Part shown: piece after piece, positions 34,274-45,001 of the stretch
Numbering within the stretch: the first letter of the stretch is position 1
How the letters are laid out: every line of letters starts with the position of its first letter
DNA from: Rosa chinensis
Lineage: Eukaryota; Streptophyta; Magnoliopsida; Rosales; Rosaceae
Reading direction: 5' to 3'
Length of the DNA stretch: 64,000 nt
Assembly (NCBI RefSeq): GCF_002994745.2
Contig: NC_037094.1
Location: 2,836,001-2,900,000 of the forward strand
The notes under the pieces: model-generated
What the model was told of the DNA's origin: nothing
Database searches by the model: none
Seen by the model: only the letters and a program-made list of their open reading frames with translations
Translations under genes and position numbers: made by a program

Positions 34274-34617
34274 GGTGACAACGTCGTCTAGCTCTGAGGT
34301 CGGCCTTCAAGACCCACGGTGGTTTTGCTCTTCCAAAGTCTGCCGGCAGAAATCACAGCAGCAGAGCTTCAGAAACAGCAAGCTCCAGATCCAGCTCCTG
34401 TCGGCAGATCTACTGTAGCAGCACGCGAAGCTCAGAGCATCTTTGCTACTGTAGCAGCACGTTCGCAACTTTCTCTCTCTATTGTGGCAAGAATTTGATA
34501 GTGGGGACAAATATGCTCGCAGCTTTTATTGATAATTCATTGAGCATACTTCAACATTATCCATTTAAAACAGATAGTTTATTTTACACTGAGAGCAAAA
34601 GCAATATAAATCTGTGA

Positions 34618-37600
34618 TGAAATAGACGATTGGTTAAAGTTGACATTCAGACACTAATATGTGTCAAAAACTCGTTGCTCTAATTTTATGATGGAAGCTA
34701 CCGATCAAGGTACGTACAAATTTCTTCCTGCTAGGTTGGATTTTGGGTCACTAGTTGTGCTAAAGTTAGTCAGTAAAATTGTATTCCAATCAGAGACTTG
34801 ATTCATGGAGCAGGTTTAGGTGCCTTAGGCTATCTCTAGCTATGGAGAGCATCTCCAACAGAGTAGTTAAATTTGATTTTTAGCTATATGTAACTATTTT
34901 TAAAGCAAAATTCAACTCTAACAGAGAATTGTTAGCTAAAATTGTTACTTTAGCCAGAGAATTCTGCATAGCTAAATCAAAAGTTATATTTTTCTCTCAT
35001 ATTTTGTCCACATGTCATTTTACGATTCGATAAAACATACATATCATTTACAAATAGCTACTATTGCTGGAGCAACATTGTTAAATCAATAGCTATATTT
35101 CACAACTTTAGTTAAATTTAAGAGTAAATTAGATATAAACCCAAAAATATAAGCTTCTATTGAGAAAAACCCATAGATATTTTTTTTTCAATTTACACCC
35201 ATTCTACATAAGCAAACCTTCCATATAGAGTATATGTCTATAATTAATAGTTTTTTTCTCATTCTTTGATATATCTAATATGCCCTTCTGATTATGGAGA
35301 GTTAAATTAAGTATCTTGCTTAATCTTATCATCCATTTGAATTTGAAATATTAAGCTAAAAAATCAATTCATTTTGACTTTATCATAATCAATTACGTCC
35401 TTAATTTCTTTCTTACTTTATATTTTGATTACTGACTTGAGTATATCTATATATGCTCATTACAATAGTAGTTCATTTCCAGCACAAATTTCAATTCTTG
35501 TTTTCCTTATATGTAGGTATTTTCTTTTCGAATAGATTTTCAATTTTCTTTTCCTTGATGGGGTCAATTATTGTTTCAAAAGATGGGAAGAGATTTTGAT
35601 TCAATCACTGGGAGAAAATGTTTTTCTTGCTTGAAAGAAAGGGTGGGGGGCAAGCAGGTATGATACTTCTTGCTTGTGTCTCTGAAGAACAACTAAAGAA
35701 ATGTTCTTAAAGAAAAGAAAAGGATTCGAGATGGGGTCAAGAAATGGGGAAAAAAACTTTTGTTATTGTGTTTTCACTCATAGGCTCACATTCGGTGCCT
35801 CTCTATATATATTCTCGAAAGATTTCTAATTGTAAGGTATGTATCTTGTTCTTGGATTACTTTCTTCTTCTTTTTAGGTATATATATTGTCATATTAATC
35901 CCATGATAGCTTTTTACTCTCAACTACTACATTTCTAATTTACCTACTAAGTAATTAGATGTAAGTGAGGCTTGAATACCATAAACTTTCAAGCTAAAAA
36001 AAGGTCGTATCTTCTATGATCATAGGTATAATATAGTAGAAAACCTAATAAAGAGGTATGAAATATATAAAAAAATGATTGTAATATAGAGGTGTCCGTG
36101 TCATACAAAGAAAATAAAAAGAAACCTCCTATATATCAGATACATACTTGGAATCAAATTAACTAGAAAAAGTGTTATGATGATCAGGTACCTTATTATA
36201 TAGGTATGCATATAGGTATAATATACAAACTTTCAACCTAATAAACATAGTCAACCCGCAATGATAGAATACTTAAGAAAGAGGTTGATGTTAAAAATGA
36301 TTCTAATAAATGGAAAATTCTAGCATATGTTGACGTATGCCATACATCAAGTTTTTTGAATATTTTAGACCGTTAGATTTAATTAAAAGTTGAATATATC
36401 TGATGGTCAGAAATATTCAATAGTAGTGACCTGCTTACCAGGTAGCCTTTATAAACTTTTTTTTTCTTTTTCAAAATTCTGAATTACATATCTACAATGA
36501 AATTTAAAAAAAAAAAACCCTAAATTGAAAAAGAGGAGAAGACGAGGAAAAGTGGAAGAACGACAGTTTGTTCATGTACAAAGCGAGAAAGAACGACCAC
36601 TAGAGGAGAAGACGAGGAAAAGAGGAAGAAAGACAGTTTGTTCATGTACAAAGCAAGAAAGAACAACCACTACAACTGGATGTTTCAATCAATACTCAGG
36701 TAAGTAGAATCCTTTTCTGTTTGTTCGTCTTCTCCTTTCATGTTGTTTGATGGCAGACGAATTCTACCTTCTATGTAAGGTTTGGAGTGTTTTCTGGTTT
36801 TCTTTGTACTGTTCTCTCACTCACAAATCAAGAAGGCGCGTAGGTGGGCGAGAGTGGGTCGTAGATACGGTGCAGAAGCGAGAGGGAGAGTGTGGGAGTG
36901 GCGGGGTGATTGGGGAAAAAGGGTTAAGCTAGGGTTAAAAAATACTGACGCTACTGTGTTTATCTCTATCTCTACTACTTTATCTCTGATTAGTTATAAA
37001 GGGTCGATGGAATTCTTCGATTATAAGACTTTAAAGTTTAGCTGGTAGGTTGCGCCATTATCATTTAGATGATAAATGATAATGGTGATCAGTTCTTGTT
37101 GACTTGATTGAAGAATAAGACATCTTGGTGGCTTTTAGTTCATGTATATCAGGGGCCTTAGCTTGACTTTTTTTTTTTCCCCCTTTCCGTGCTGGAGGCA
37201 ATGGCTTCTGCTGGTGGACATCATAGTCCCATCATTGGCAAACAAAATCTGAAACTTTAGATGGCAACAAAATCTGAAACTTTGGATGGCTAGAGACTTA
37301 TGTTTGCAACTAACTTTCCCATTAATATGAATGTTCTGATAATGTGCAAACATACAATACAACTGTTGTTGACACAGCTTGTAAAAAATATATTGTTCTA
37401 CTTATAGGTTAACCTAGCTACATTTGATCTGTCTGCTGAAAAGAGGTGTTGGTGTTCGTCACCACATATCAGCTGGGTTGTGGTTCCAAATGGATGTTGC
37501 TCATTTATCTAATAGTCTGCTCAAGCATTTTTCTGATGTTTTGTATACCAACTATTTCTACTTGCACTGTAACCTGTAACAGCTTTCTACAATTTGACCA

Positions 37601-39170
37601 CAAAATCTGATCATATGCCTTGTATTTGATTCCAACTTGGCACAAAGCAGTCTTGACTTTTCACTTACGGTTTAGAGCCCCTCATGGGCTTATGGCAAAC
37701 CTTTGAACTCGAGAAACTTTTTCAAATCTGATCATTTGTGTCAGTCTGTTTGCATCCACTTCTTGGAGGGTCATATACGTTGGTTAAGCTATTTCATTCA
37801 ATGAAGTGGAAGTCTGAGCTCGAACCCACTCCAACTTTTTTGCATTAGTTCTGTAGCCATTAGCACAAACTTATGTAGTAAATATGGAGACTTTTCTAAA
37901 ATATATAAGATAGATATTCATCATAGCATTCAGAATTACATGCACATGAAATTCTGAATGCAAATACGTACACATTTGTAGTGCAAGGAATCTCTGACTT
38001 CTTAGACTTGAAGTTCACATTTTGGATACACAGGAGAAAAGGAAGGAAATTATTTACAAATTAAAAACTAACAATAAGATAATTACAAATCGGCATCATC
38101 TGAAACACCCGAGGCATCTCAGACAACCCAATTCTCCTTCAAAAGGTTACAGTTTTCCTCCCATGACCCATGTATTATTAATGTTCAAGTGGATATGACA
38201 TGATTATGGAATTTGAAAATAAAATTTTATTTAAAGGGATAAAAGATAAAGTTAAATCTTGATGGATTATGGTTTATTCATGATTAGCTGCTACCATAGA
38301 TCTTTGTATTGGGTATGTATAAAAGCTTACTGCTTCTATTTCAACGAAAGTATAAAACTGTTCAAATGCTATTCCAATGAAAATGTCAAACTCTTTCTTA
38401 TCCTTGCACGCACATATAAAAACATTTATCCTCATGATTTGTTTGCTCCTTTTGCTTTGGTTGATATTCTCCCTTCTTAATGAGGATTTTGCAGTACCTA
38501 ATTTGCTTTTTTGTTCTCTGTAACCAAAGTTGATTTTGTACCATAACGTACAGAAATCTAACAATAATGACATTCTGTAATTAGTAATTTTCTGATAGAC
38601 GAAAAACTCTATGTAATTGCTCGTAAGCGTTGAATGGCTGTGTTTTTATGTTTGGTAAATCTGTGCTATTGTTTGGTTGGAAGTTGTTACATTGGTATAT
38701 AATTTCTCTAATATGTAGGTGATCTGTTGAAACTAGCATCGTTAATGACATTAGTATTTTTTTTTTTTTTAATAACACATTATGATCACTTTTAGGACTC
38801 CTCCATTGTGATTCTTAACTGATTGATGTCTTGTTATAGTTTGATCACCAATCATGATACCAAACAGAAGAATTAAGTTGATATGTTAATAGTGCATTAT
38901 TTTACCGAGTTTTCTCAATCAAAAGTATAAATAACATGAAGATGAAAGCGTAGACTTTTGTGTGGTGTGCTTATATTTATATGTAGTATTTGATATCTGC
39001 GATATGTTATTGAAAGTGGAGAACCTTATTTGGCATCAAGAGCATAATGGTTTAGATAGGTTATAGTATTTTTCTCTTGGAGAATGGTTTGGGCTAGAAA
39101 ATTAGACCAAACATAATGTCAGTTGATTATGGTTTGTTAATACTTGGGTAATATTTGCATTGTTGCAGGC
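34618..39170. other. AT-rich non-coding stretch, left half of an inverted-arm region
   Basis: No gene recognised. GAGCATCTCCAAC at 34847 is the kind of terminus common in plant DNA transposons and finds an inverted partner (GTTGGAGATACTC) at 43169-43181. Two further diverged arms lie at about 35100-35210 and 36310-36380. A 70-bp tandem duplication with GAGGAGAAGACGAGGAAAAG occurs at 36533-36672. Reading frames at 36500-37050 lack domains. Confidence 0.45.
36533..36672 (+). repeat. 70-bp tandem duplication
   Basis: GAGGAGAAGACGAGGAAAAG and the following TTTGTTCATGTACAAAGC.A occur twice with a 70-bp period and a few differences. Confidence 0.85.
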
Positions 39171-39800
39171 ATGGATGGATCCTATGAACCTTCAATATCT
39201 GATATTGGTTTGGTGTCCCAAAGTTCGATAAATGGAAGTGACTGTAATGAAATGCAATATAAGGGAGTTCGGTATGATAAGTTGTCTACAGAAGATTTTA
39301 AAGGGCAGGAGTTCAAGACTGTGGAGGAAGTTGAGTCCTTTTACAATGCTTATGCAAAGGCCATGGGTTTTGATGTTAGAAGTGACTACAAGAGATTAAG
39401 TATACGCATAATAGGGAGAGTCACTTCATTGCGGTTGGTTTGTTCTGCTCAAGGGAAAAGAAGAGAAGAGTACATGAGTAACAAGAAAAGAGTTCGCAAG
39501 CCAAAGAAAGAAACAAGATTCAATTGTCCATGCTTGTTCAAAGTAAGGTACCGTTCGAATATTAATGCCTATATTGTTGATGATTTCATAACAATCCACT
39601 CACATCAGCTTGCACAAGCACATGAGTCGCATCTTCTTCGATCACACAGATCAGTTGAAGATCATCATTTAGCACTGGCCACATCTATGCAGAGAGTGTC
39701 TGTTAAGCCTTGTCATACATATGAATACATTGTTGATAGATCAGGAGGTTTTAAGAATGTCGGGTTTACACCCCTGACAAAGAGTAATGTATCTGGTTAA
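39171..39800 (+). CDS. FAR1/FRS-type DNA-binding protein, N-terminal part only
   Basis: The exon follows a GTTGCAG acceptor, and the first ATG is at 39171, giving 209 aa. Residues about 45-150 form a FAR1 DNA-binding domain (GQEFKTVEEVESFYNAYAKA, then GFDVR..YKR, RLVCSAQGKR, CPCLFKVRY and HSHQLAQ). The tail YEYIVDRSGGFKNVGFT is the linker that precedes the transposase domain in FRS proteins, but a stop follows and the MULE transposase and SWIM domains are missing. Full FRS proteins are 500-850 aa. FRS factors are domesticated Mutator transposases acting in light signalling. This could be a short FRS-related gene, a truncated pseudogene or a fragment carried by a transposon; inverted arms on both sides favour the last. 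Confidence 0.65.
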   Translation: MDGSYEPSISDIGLVSQSSINGSDCNEMQYKGVRYDKLSTEDFKGQEFKTVEEVESFYNAYAKAMGFDVRSDYKRLSIRIIGRVTSLRLVCSAQGKRREEYMSNKKRVRKPKKETRFNCPCLFKVRYRSNINAYIVDDFITIHSHQLAQAHESHLLRSHRSVEDHHLALATSMQRVSVKPCHTYEYIVDRSGGFKNVGFTPLTKSNVSG

Positions 39801-41040
39801 CTGACTATCAAATCAAAGGTTTCTTAAGTTCAATGCAGAAATAAAAATAAAAAATAAAAAAAACTTCATGGGATTTGATAGTGAAGTACCTTTTGTTTTT
39901 GTGCCAGGTTGGATTGTGTTGCAAGTTGCAACTGATAGTTGGACATTGTGAAAAGAAAGAGTGAGTATGAAGGTCTTGAGGTTAAGTTTCGGGCTTTGGA
40001 AGGCAAAAAGCTTGCGGTGGAAGAAGAGATTAGGGCATTGAAGAAAGGAAGTGATGAAATTTGGGAGTAAATTAAAGGTGCTGGAGATGAGAAGAAGAAA
40101 TTGGAAACAAACTACACTCATTCACTTTTAGAAGTAAGTGAGAATAAGTAAATCATTAGGAATTTCAACCCAAGATGAAATTAGAGAGCAAATTAATGGT
40201 GCTGGACAATATTCATTATGATGAAATTAGGGAGCAAATTAAGGTCTTCTCATGTTGTTTGTTAGAAAAAGTCTAAACTCATGCAAAATTTGATATCTTT
40301 TAATGTTAGACTAAATATTAGTACATTAGTCTAGCTAGTAACATAACCGGTGAAACGTGAAGTAAAAGAACATGCCCTCTATCTGAGCAGAATGGCTACA
40401 TCAAGTTTTGTCCAATTGAAATAAAATCATGACAGAAAAGGTGGAAGAAAAAAAGTTTTATCAGCTCTAATGCAAGAGAACTATTAACCCAATGAAGAAA
40501 CCAGTGTATCCACGCCTCAATATATACAGCTAACTGTTTAATAAGAGGATTTTAAAAATCTTCTAAATGTTTTGAAAACAATACCTCCTCGATAAAAAGA
40601 GCTAGTGTCCCTCACTGATTACTATTTATTCCTACGTAGCACAGAAATAACAAAATGGAATATGTGATAGTCCATACTGTAATTGCTAATCTCCTATGCT
40701 CCCCCTGATCTTACTATCCCCATTTATAAGGCAAAAAAAGTTTAGTCACCACAAATAACCTGTGATTTCTTTAATTTTGTTCAAGTGTCTCAATATCAGT
40801 AGAAATGCGACTCTTTCGTCATTCAAATACGTCCCCATCACCAAACCACAGAAATCCATACTCCAACAATAAGCAAATTTAAGATGAAGTCTGGCATATA
40901 TAATTGATGAAGTCTGGCATATATAATTGATTGAGTTTTGATATGTATCAAGCACACCAATAACCAAATTATTAACTCACAAGTTTCACACCAGAACCAA
41001 AATTTTTGAAACTCACGGAATGGTCGATGTGACATGTTTT
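39801..41040. other. Non-coding; coiled-coil-like remnant near its start
   Basis: At about 39955-40130 one frame reads KSEYEGLEVKFRALEGKKLA, then VEEEIRALKKGSDEIWE and a stop, a heptad-like pattern that may be a leftover exon of the FRS-like gene. The rest shows no gene. A 27-bp sequence around AAGTCTGGCATATATAATTGA is duplicated at about 40885-40935. Confidence 0.4.
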
Positions 41041-41044
41041 GAAC

Positions 41045-41095
41045 CTTCAAATAGCTCAATAAAGCGACAGCTTGCAGAGTCTTTCCCAGTCCCAT
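41045..41095 (-). pseudogene. Isolated SNF2-helicase motif-I exon
   Basis: On the minus strand a TTACAG acceptor is followed by 51 nt encoding MGLGKTLQAVALLSYLK and then a GT donor. This is the Walker A (motif I) exon of SNF2-family chromatin-remodelling ATPases (usually DEMGLGKT). No neighbouring helicase exon is recognisable. It looks like a captured or leftover single exon. Confidence 0.6.
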
Positions 41096-41589
41096 CTGTA
41101 AAATATCCACCACTGCAGCGTCATGCCACACCGCATCGTCATGCCACACCGCAGCACATTACCGCGCCACCACAGATTGAATCTGTTCGACAACTGCAAC
41201 CCGATCCCAAGGCAGCCGTGCAACCACCGCGGTAGAAACCGATCCGGGAACTGGCCTTTCCGCCACCGCCACAGCCACCGCTCAACCGCGCCGCACCTCC
41301 GCACCACACCAGCGGGACGAACCGACCAGGATCCAAGCGTCCCCAGCCTAACCCAAAGCTCCTGCACAGCGTTGAAGAAGACAACTGAAGAAGACAAAAT
41401 GAAGAAGAGCCGCCCCCAACCCTCGAGCCAACGATCTGGATCCGGAGGGATCAAGATCAGGGCAAGAGAGGAGGGGGAGGGGTGTTGGTTGCAGATCTGT
41501 TTTCTCTCTCTAGTTTTTAGAGAGAGAGGCTCTCGAACTTTAGACTTTTGTATTTGGAATTTGGGGTCATGTAGCGGACGAACGCCCAG

Positions 41590-42460
41590 CATGTTTTCAG
41601 AACCACTTTACTAATAAAACAACGAATGTGTTGCTATAATAGTAAAACTTCATATATTTAAGTAAATTTGCGGTGAGCCCTTTATTGTGTAATAAGGTTG
41701 TCTATTTTATAATTACTGTCCTTTAGGAGTTATTTACTTATTTAACAATGTTTTTTCTAGATTTTACGGCAATTGAGGTCCAAAGTAATAACGAAGGTTG
41801 TATTTGTGGTAATTCTTCAATATTACAAGTTTGACAACGAATTGTTGTAGAAGTAGTAATCAAACTCTTATTTGTGGTAATTTTTTATATTACAAGTCTG
41901 AGAACCATTTTACTAATGTGACAACGAATTCCTGTCAAAGTGGTAAAACTTTATGTATATATTGTAAATGAGGCGCAAGTCCTTAATTGTGTATTAAAGT
42001 TCTATATTTTGTAATTAATACTTTTCATGTGTAAATTTCATCATCCATGAGATAATTACTCGTTTGACAATGCATTTTACTATAGATTACAACAATTGAG
42101 GTATAAAGTGGTAATTATGGTTGTTTTTATGATAACTACATGAAATATGATCCATTTACAAAAAAAAACGATCCACTTACCAATGTAACAACAAATGATT
42201 TGTTTATATGGTAAATAATCATATTAGACCTAAAACTTTTCAAGTCCTTATTCTTGTAATCCAGTTGTTCTTTTTGTAATTAGAGTCCTTTGTTTTGTAA
42301 ATTATATCATCGATGAGGCATTTTACAACAAAAGACCACATTGGTCGTATTTAATGATAATTATAGTTGTAATAAAAGTAATTACTATATTTACGATATT
42401 CATTACAAGTTTTTGAACGATTTACGTATAAAAGAATAAATGAGTACTTAGTATGGTAAT
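41590..42460 (+). repeat. Degenerate tandem array, about three units of roughly 260-310 bp
   Basis: A block of the form GA.CCA.TTTAC.AATG..ACAACGAAT occurs at about 41600, 41903 and 42167. Each is followed by a G.TAAAACTT.ATAT segment, a GTCCTTA.T.TTGTAAT segment and an ACAACAATTGAGGT.CAAAGTGGTAAT segment. Divergence is high. Confidence 0.6.
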
Positions 42461-44290
42461 TTTTTTTTTTTAAGTACACATGTCAAATTGTAATTGGATA
42501 ACCTGTTGACCTGTACAACAGGTTTCACCAACTAATTTAATTTAATATATATTAATTAAAAAGTTGATGTATGACAAACATCAACACACCTTAGACTTCC
42601 CCCTAATAAATAGGTTGATATGAAAATTCCTAGAAATCAAGTTAGCTAAATATACATGTCTAATCTTTAGGTTGTAATTTAAAAATAATAATTATAAAAA
42701 AAAAAGATAATCTATTAGTTGGGTTAAAAACTTTAAACTTCTATCTTTAGGTTAGGTTGCAAGTAAAACAGAAAGTTACTTTTAAAATAGAAAGTTTACA
42801 TTACCAAAAAGTAAATATCACATTCACTTAAATCTATATAACCTTTGAATTCAGAAAATTATGTAAAAAAAGATCCATAATTCTAGCAATCATGATGAAT
42901 TTAATGAAAATTGCGATAATAATGGGACCAATAAAAAAGATCTACAATTAAGGGATTTAAAGATGACGTTAATTTTGCTAGTTGACTTATGTTTGTCAGA
43001 TTTAAAATATGGCAATTTGTGTAATTCTTCAAAAAATGAAATCTAATATTTTATCCTAATTGGCAATAATTGGGTGTAGATTGAAAAGAAATAATAGGTA
43101 GGTTTTTTCCATTAAACTTTTTAGAAATTGGGTGTATAATGAAAAGCCCCTAAATTTAACTAAAAAGTAATTTCTATTGTTGGAGATACTCACTATTCAT
43201 GCAAATAGTAAGGTCATCTCCAACCCTAGGCTAAGTGGTGAATATATATAGCCTAAAAAAATGAAGATTTTCATCTCCAATTGGGGGATAGGGTAAAACA
43301 AAAATGCTACTTAAGGGGATATAGAGCCGAGGGATGGACTAAAAATGGCCCTTTATATAGCTCTTGGACTCTTTTTTTCGTGGGGTCCACATTGGTGGCT
43401 CAAATACATGAAGTGAATAAAGCTGAATAGATCCAATGACTGAGATGGAAGCAACTGGGCTGATATCAGTGTGATGATGTCAGCGTGCTGAATAAGAGAT
43501 GGATAATGATATTATGTCAGATAATTAATTTCATTATTGTTATCATTCAATTGTTTCACATTGTCGGTATTGAATAAGATGAGAAATGGTACCATATCAG
43601 ACAAATTTGGTTGATGTTACTATTCAATTGTTTCACACAGTCCGTGCTAAATGAGAGATAACAGTTGATTGTTTCACACTGTCGGTGTTGAATAAAAGAT
43701 GAGAAATGGTCATATGTTGGACAGATTTGATTGGTGTTACCATTTAATTGTTTTACATTGTCGATGCTAAATAAGAGATGAGAAATGGTATTGTGCTAGA
43801 CAAATTCAGTTGGTGTTAGTATCTTTTGGGAAAAATGGTTATGTTAAACCCAATTAGCATTAGTTGGAGAAAGCAAAACTCTTATATTGGTCTCTGCGCG
43901 ACGAATTTTCAAGTCTTAAATGTGAATAACTTATAAAGCTCATGTTGCCGCTTTACATGTGGAATAAGCTGCTTTAATATAATGATAAAATCATATATGA
44001 TTTACCACCAGAATCAATTGGCAATAGAATGAGAAATCTAAATCGTGATATACACATTCACAAAATCCTATTTTTCAATATTGGTGGCCTAATGAGGCCC
44101 AGGATTATTGTAACAGCCGTGGCTGAGTAGCAGTAGTCTATTTTCTTTCCTTTTCTGGGCTTTAATGCCCTCATCTAACCCAAAAACGAAACAGTCCTAT
44201 TTTTTCATGATTTCACATAGTTAATGGTGAGTACCATGTGGCCCGAACACCAATAAAGACGATTGGGCTGGTGTTTAGTCACCAAGTAGT
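42461..44290. other. AT-rich non-coding, right half of the inverted-arm region and tandem repeats
   Basis: It contains the right partners of the arms noted on the left (about 42535-42610 and 43050-43185). From 43203 a GGTCATCTCCAACCC motif looks like the left terminus of another DNA transposon whose other end I cannot find. No genes. Confidence 0.45.
43470..43830 (+). repeat. Tandem array, about four units of 80-120 bp
   Basis: The block CAATTGTTTCACA.TGTCGGT.TTGAATAA.AGATGAGAAATGGT recurs, with the core at about 43547, 43610, 43660 and 43745. Units vary in length and sequence. Confidence 0.75.
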
Positions 44291-45001
44291 GCATTTATTA
44301 GAGCAAGTCCACCGGTGAGAGTCTTGACTGGGCATAGTCAAGAAAAACATGACTTCATGACCTTGAGACGAATTTGCTCCTTCCACCGTTGGTTTTTTGA
44401 CTGGGCAAAACTCACCCTTTCTTGACTACAGCCAAGAAATAAGTCAAGTTCATGACTTATTCCATGACCGATCAAGCCCAGATAGAGGCAAGGAATCAAA
44501 CCAAACGTGGCTGATGTCATGACAGAAAGTGGAGCATGGGAGATGGACGCGTGGCGCAGCAGTTGACAGAGGAATTATTAGACGCGCCTACACGGGGAGT
44601 GGAGCACGGGAGATCGACGCGTGGCGCAGCAGTTGACAGAAAGTGGAGCGCGCCAGAGGTGGGGCCGGCATGCCACGTGGATTCTTCCCGTTGGTGGATT
44701 TTAAATTCTGGGCCTAACGGTCAAGCAATCCAGGCCCTTCATTTCAATCAAATTTTCAATCCTACGGCTGCCAACAAGCAATGTATATATATATATATAT
44801 TTGTAACGTTAGGAAACGGTAATAAAACGGTAACAAAGAAACGGTAACAAAGTAAATTTAAAAAAATTCTAAACATTTCTCTATAAATACCTACCATTTA
44901 TTTTACATCTCACACCCAAAAAATTATCTTTCATAGTAACCCAATTTTTTACTTCCTACTCTTCATATAGCTCTCATCTTCTAAATTTATTTATATCCAT
45001 T

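Larger units (their letters stand above)
28318..34520 (-). mobile_element. L1-type LINE, nearly full length, 6.2 kb
   Basis: It is flanked by the identical 17-bp sequence AGCTTTTATTGATAATT at 28301-28317 and 34521-34537. The 3' end is a short poly(A) (T-run at 28318-28323 on the plus strand). From 5' to 3' it has a GC-rich leader with repeated CGTGCTGCTACAGTAG motifs, ORF1 (Gag-like) and ORF2 (endonuclease, reverse transcriptase, RNase H). The full complement and the intact duplication point to a fairly recent insertion. Confidence 0.93.
28149..34617 (+). pseudogene. F-box-like gene fragment split by a LINE
   Basis: The left piece (28149-28317) encodes IDGIPRVICPLPAEDAVCTS then FLSKTWKSYWDS and ...HFDLDIVVKSPEDVVAFIDN. 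After removing the LINE and one copy of the target duplication, the frame continues at 34538 with SLSILQHYPFKTDSLFYTES and a stop ending at 34617. The pattern (PLP.EDAV..S.LSK.WK..W) is that of F-box/LRR proteins, substrate receptors of SCF ubiquitin ligases. The canonical start and part of the F-box helix are missing, and no LRR or FBD region follows, so this was probably a fragment before the LINE arrived. Confidence 0.7.

Noticed and set aside
41056..41592. 178-codon minus-strand frame rich in Trp, Arg and Gly
   Set aside because: Composition is that of a translated GC-rich leader. It overlaps frames on the other strand and has no domain.
34849..43181. A single clean transposon with GAGCATCTCCAAC ends
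   Set aside because: The ends pair over about 13 bp but no target duplication of any usual length (TTA, 8, 9 bp) is present, so I only report it as a candidate with other inverted arms.
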